From Candidatus Hydrogenedentota bacterium (GTDB taxonomy: Bacteria > Hydrogenedentota > Hydrogenedentia > Hydrogenedentales > CAITNO01), in NCBI GenBank assembly GCA_011046175.1, contig DSBB01000006.1, positions 1 through 14,882 of the forward strand: 14,882 bases of DNA, written 5' to 3'. How positions within the stretch are numbered: position 1 is the stretch's first letter; each line of letters starts with the position of its first letter. Shown here piece by piece: positions 14,797 to 14,882 of the stretch. The notes beneath the pieces were generated by a model, which was not told the DNA's origin, did no database searches, and worked only from the letters and a program-made list of their open reading frames with translations. The translations under genes were made by a program, and so were the position numbers.

Positions 14797-14882
14797 CCGT
14801 CATTCCCGTGAAAACGGGAATCCATCTGGCGTTAACAGTTCTTCTTGTATCTTCTGGATTCCCGCTTTCGCGGGAATGACGG
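14797..14882. repeat. Facing pair of dRS3-like palindromic units at the window edge
   Basis: Left unit 14797-14824 and right unit 14855-14882 are reverse complements at 26 of 28 bases, separated by 30 bases. Each is itself a hairpin of the form ATTCCCG...CGGGAAT, the shape of dRS3-type repeats known from Neisseria and of similar repeats in many other bacteria. The right unit reaches the last base of the window and may continue beyond it. Confidence 0.75.

Noticed and set aside
14608..14882. A CRISPR array or insertion sequence in the repeat-rich right end.
   Set aside because: Repeats are inverted pairs of different families, not regularly spaced direct repeats, and no transposase or cas gene is present.

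Overview
The window is chromosomal DNA from a moderately GC-rich bacterium, probably an uncultured anaerobic or facultative lineage. I base this on three things: a stand-alone decarboxylase-like member of the URO-D superfamily, a short two-gene SufC/SufB-type iron-sulfur locus of the kind seen mainly in anaerobes and archaea, and a secreted protein with a PEP-CTERM/IPTL-like C-terminal tag. Phyla such as Hydrogenedentota, Lentisphaerota or Planctomycetota fit this mix, but the phylum is an inference. There are no rRNA, tRNA, CRISPR, integrase or transposase genes in view.

Left part (1-3562, + strand): acetyl-CoA synthetase (acs), a very clean intrinsic terminator, then an OxlT/OFA-family MFS carboxylate transporter. 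Together they suggest uptake and activation of acetate or a similar small acid. A hairpin follows the transporter. A 53-residue membrane protein on the opposite strand converges on it, with its own near-consensus promoter and Shine-Dalgarno sequence.

Middle part (4024-9336, - strand): a PEP-synthase-like ATP-grasp protein with a degenerate RecA/KaiC-like front domain and no phosphohistidine domain; NADP-type glutamate dehydrogenase (gdhA) with a good promoter and a structured leader; and a D-2-hydroxyacid dehydrogenase of the glyoxylate/hydroxypyruvate reductase type ending in a strong terminator.

Right part (9367-14172, - strand): a SufB/D-like scaffold and a SufC-like ATPase overlapping by ATGA. 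The SufC frame is broken by a one-base indel. Upstream are a URO-D-superfamily protein and a large exported protein with its own sigma-70 promoter and terminator. In the exported protein a lectin-like fold appears in permuted order, apparently inserted into another domain.

Repeats: an inverted-repeat element occurs twice, as a perfect 26-bp-arm copy at 14608-14694 and a diverged copy between the URO-D gene and sufC at 11098-11170. The last 170 bases hold further hairpins, including a pair of dRS3-like units facing each other. The right end (14173-14882) carries no convincing gene.
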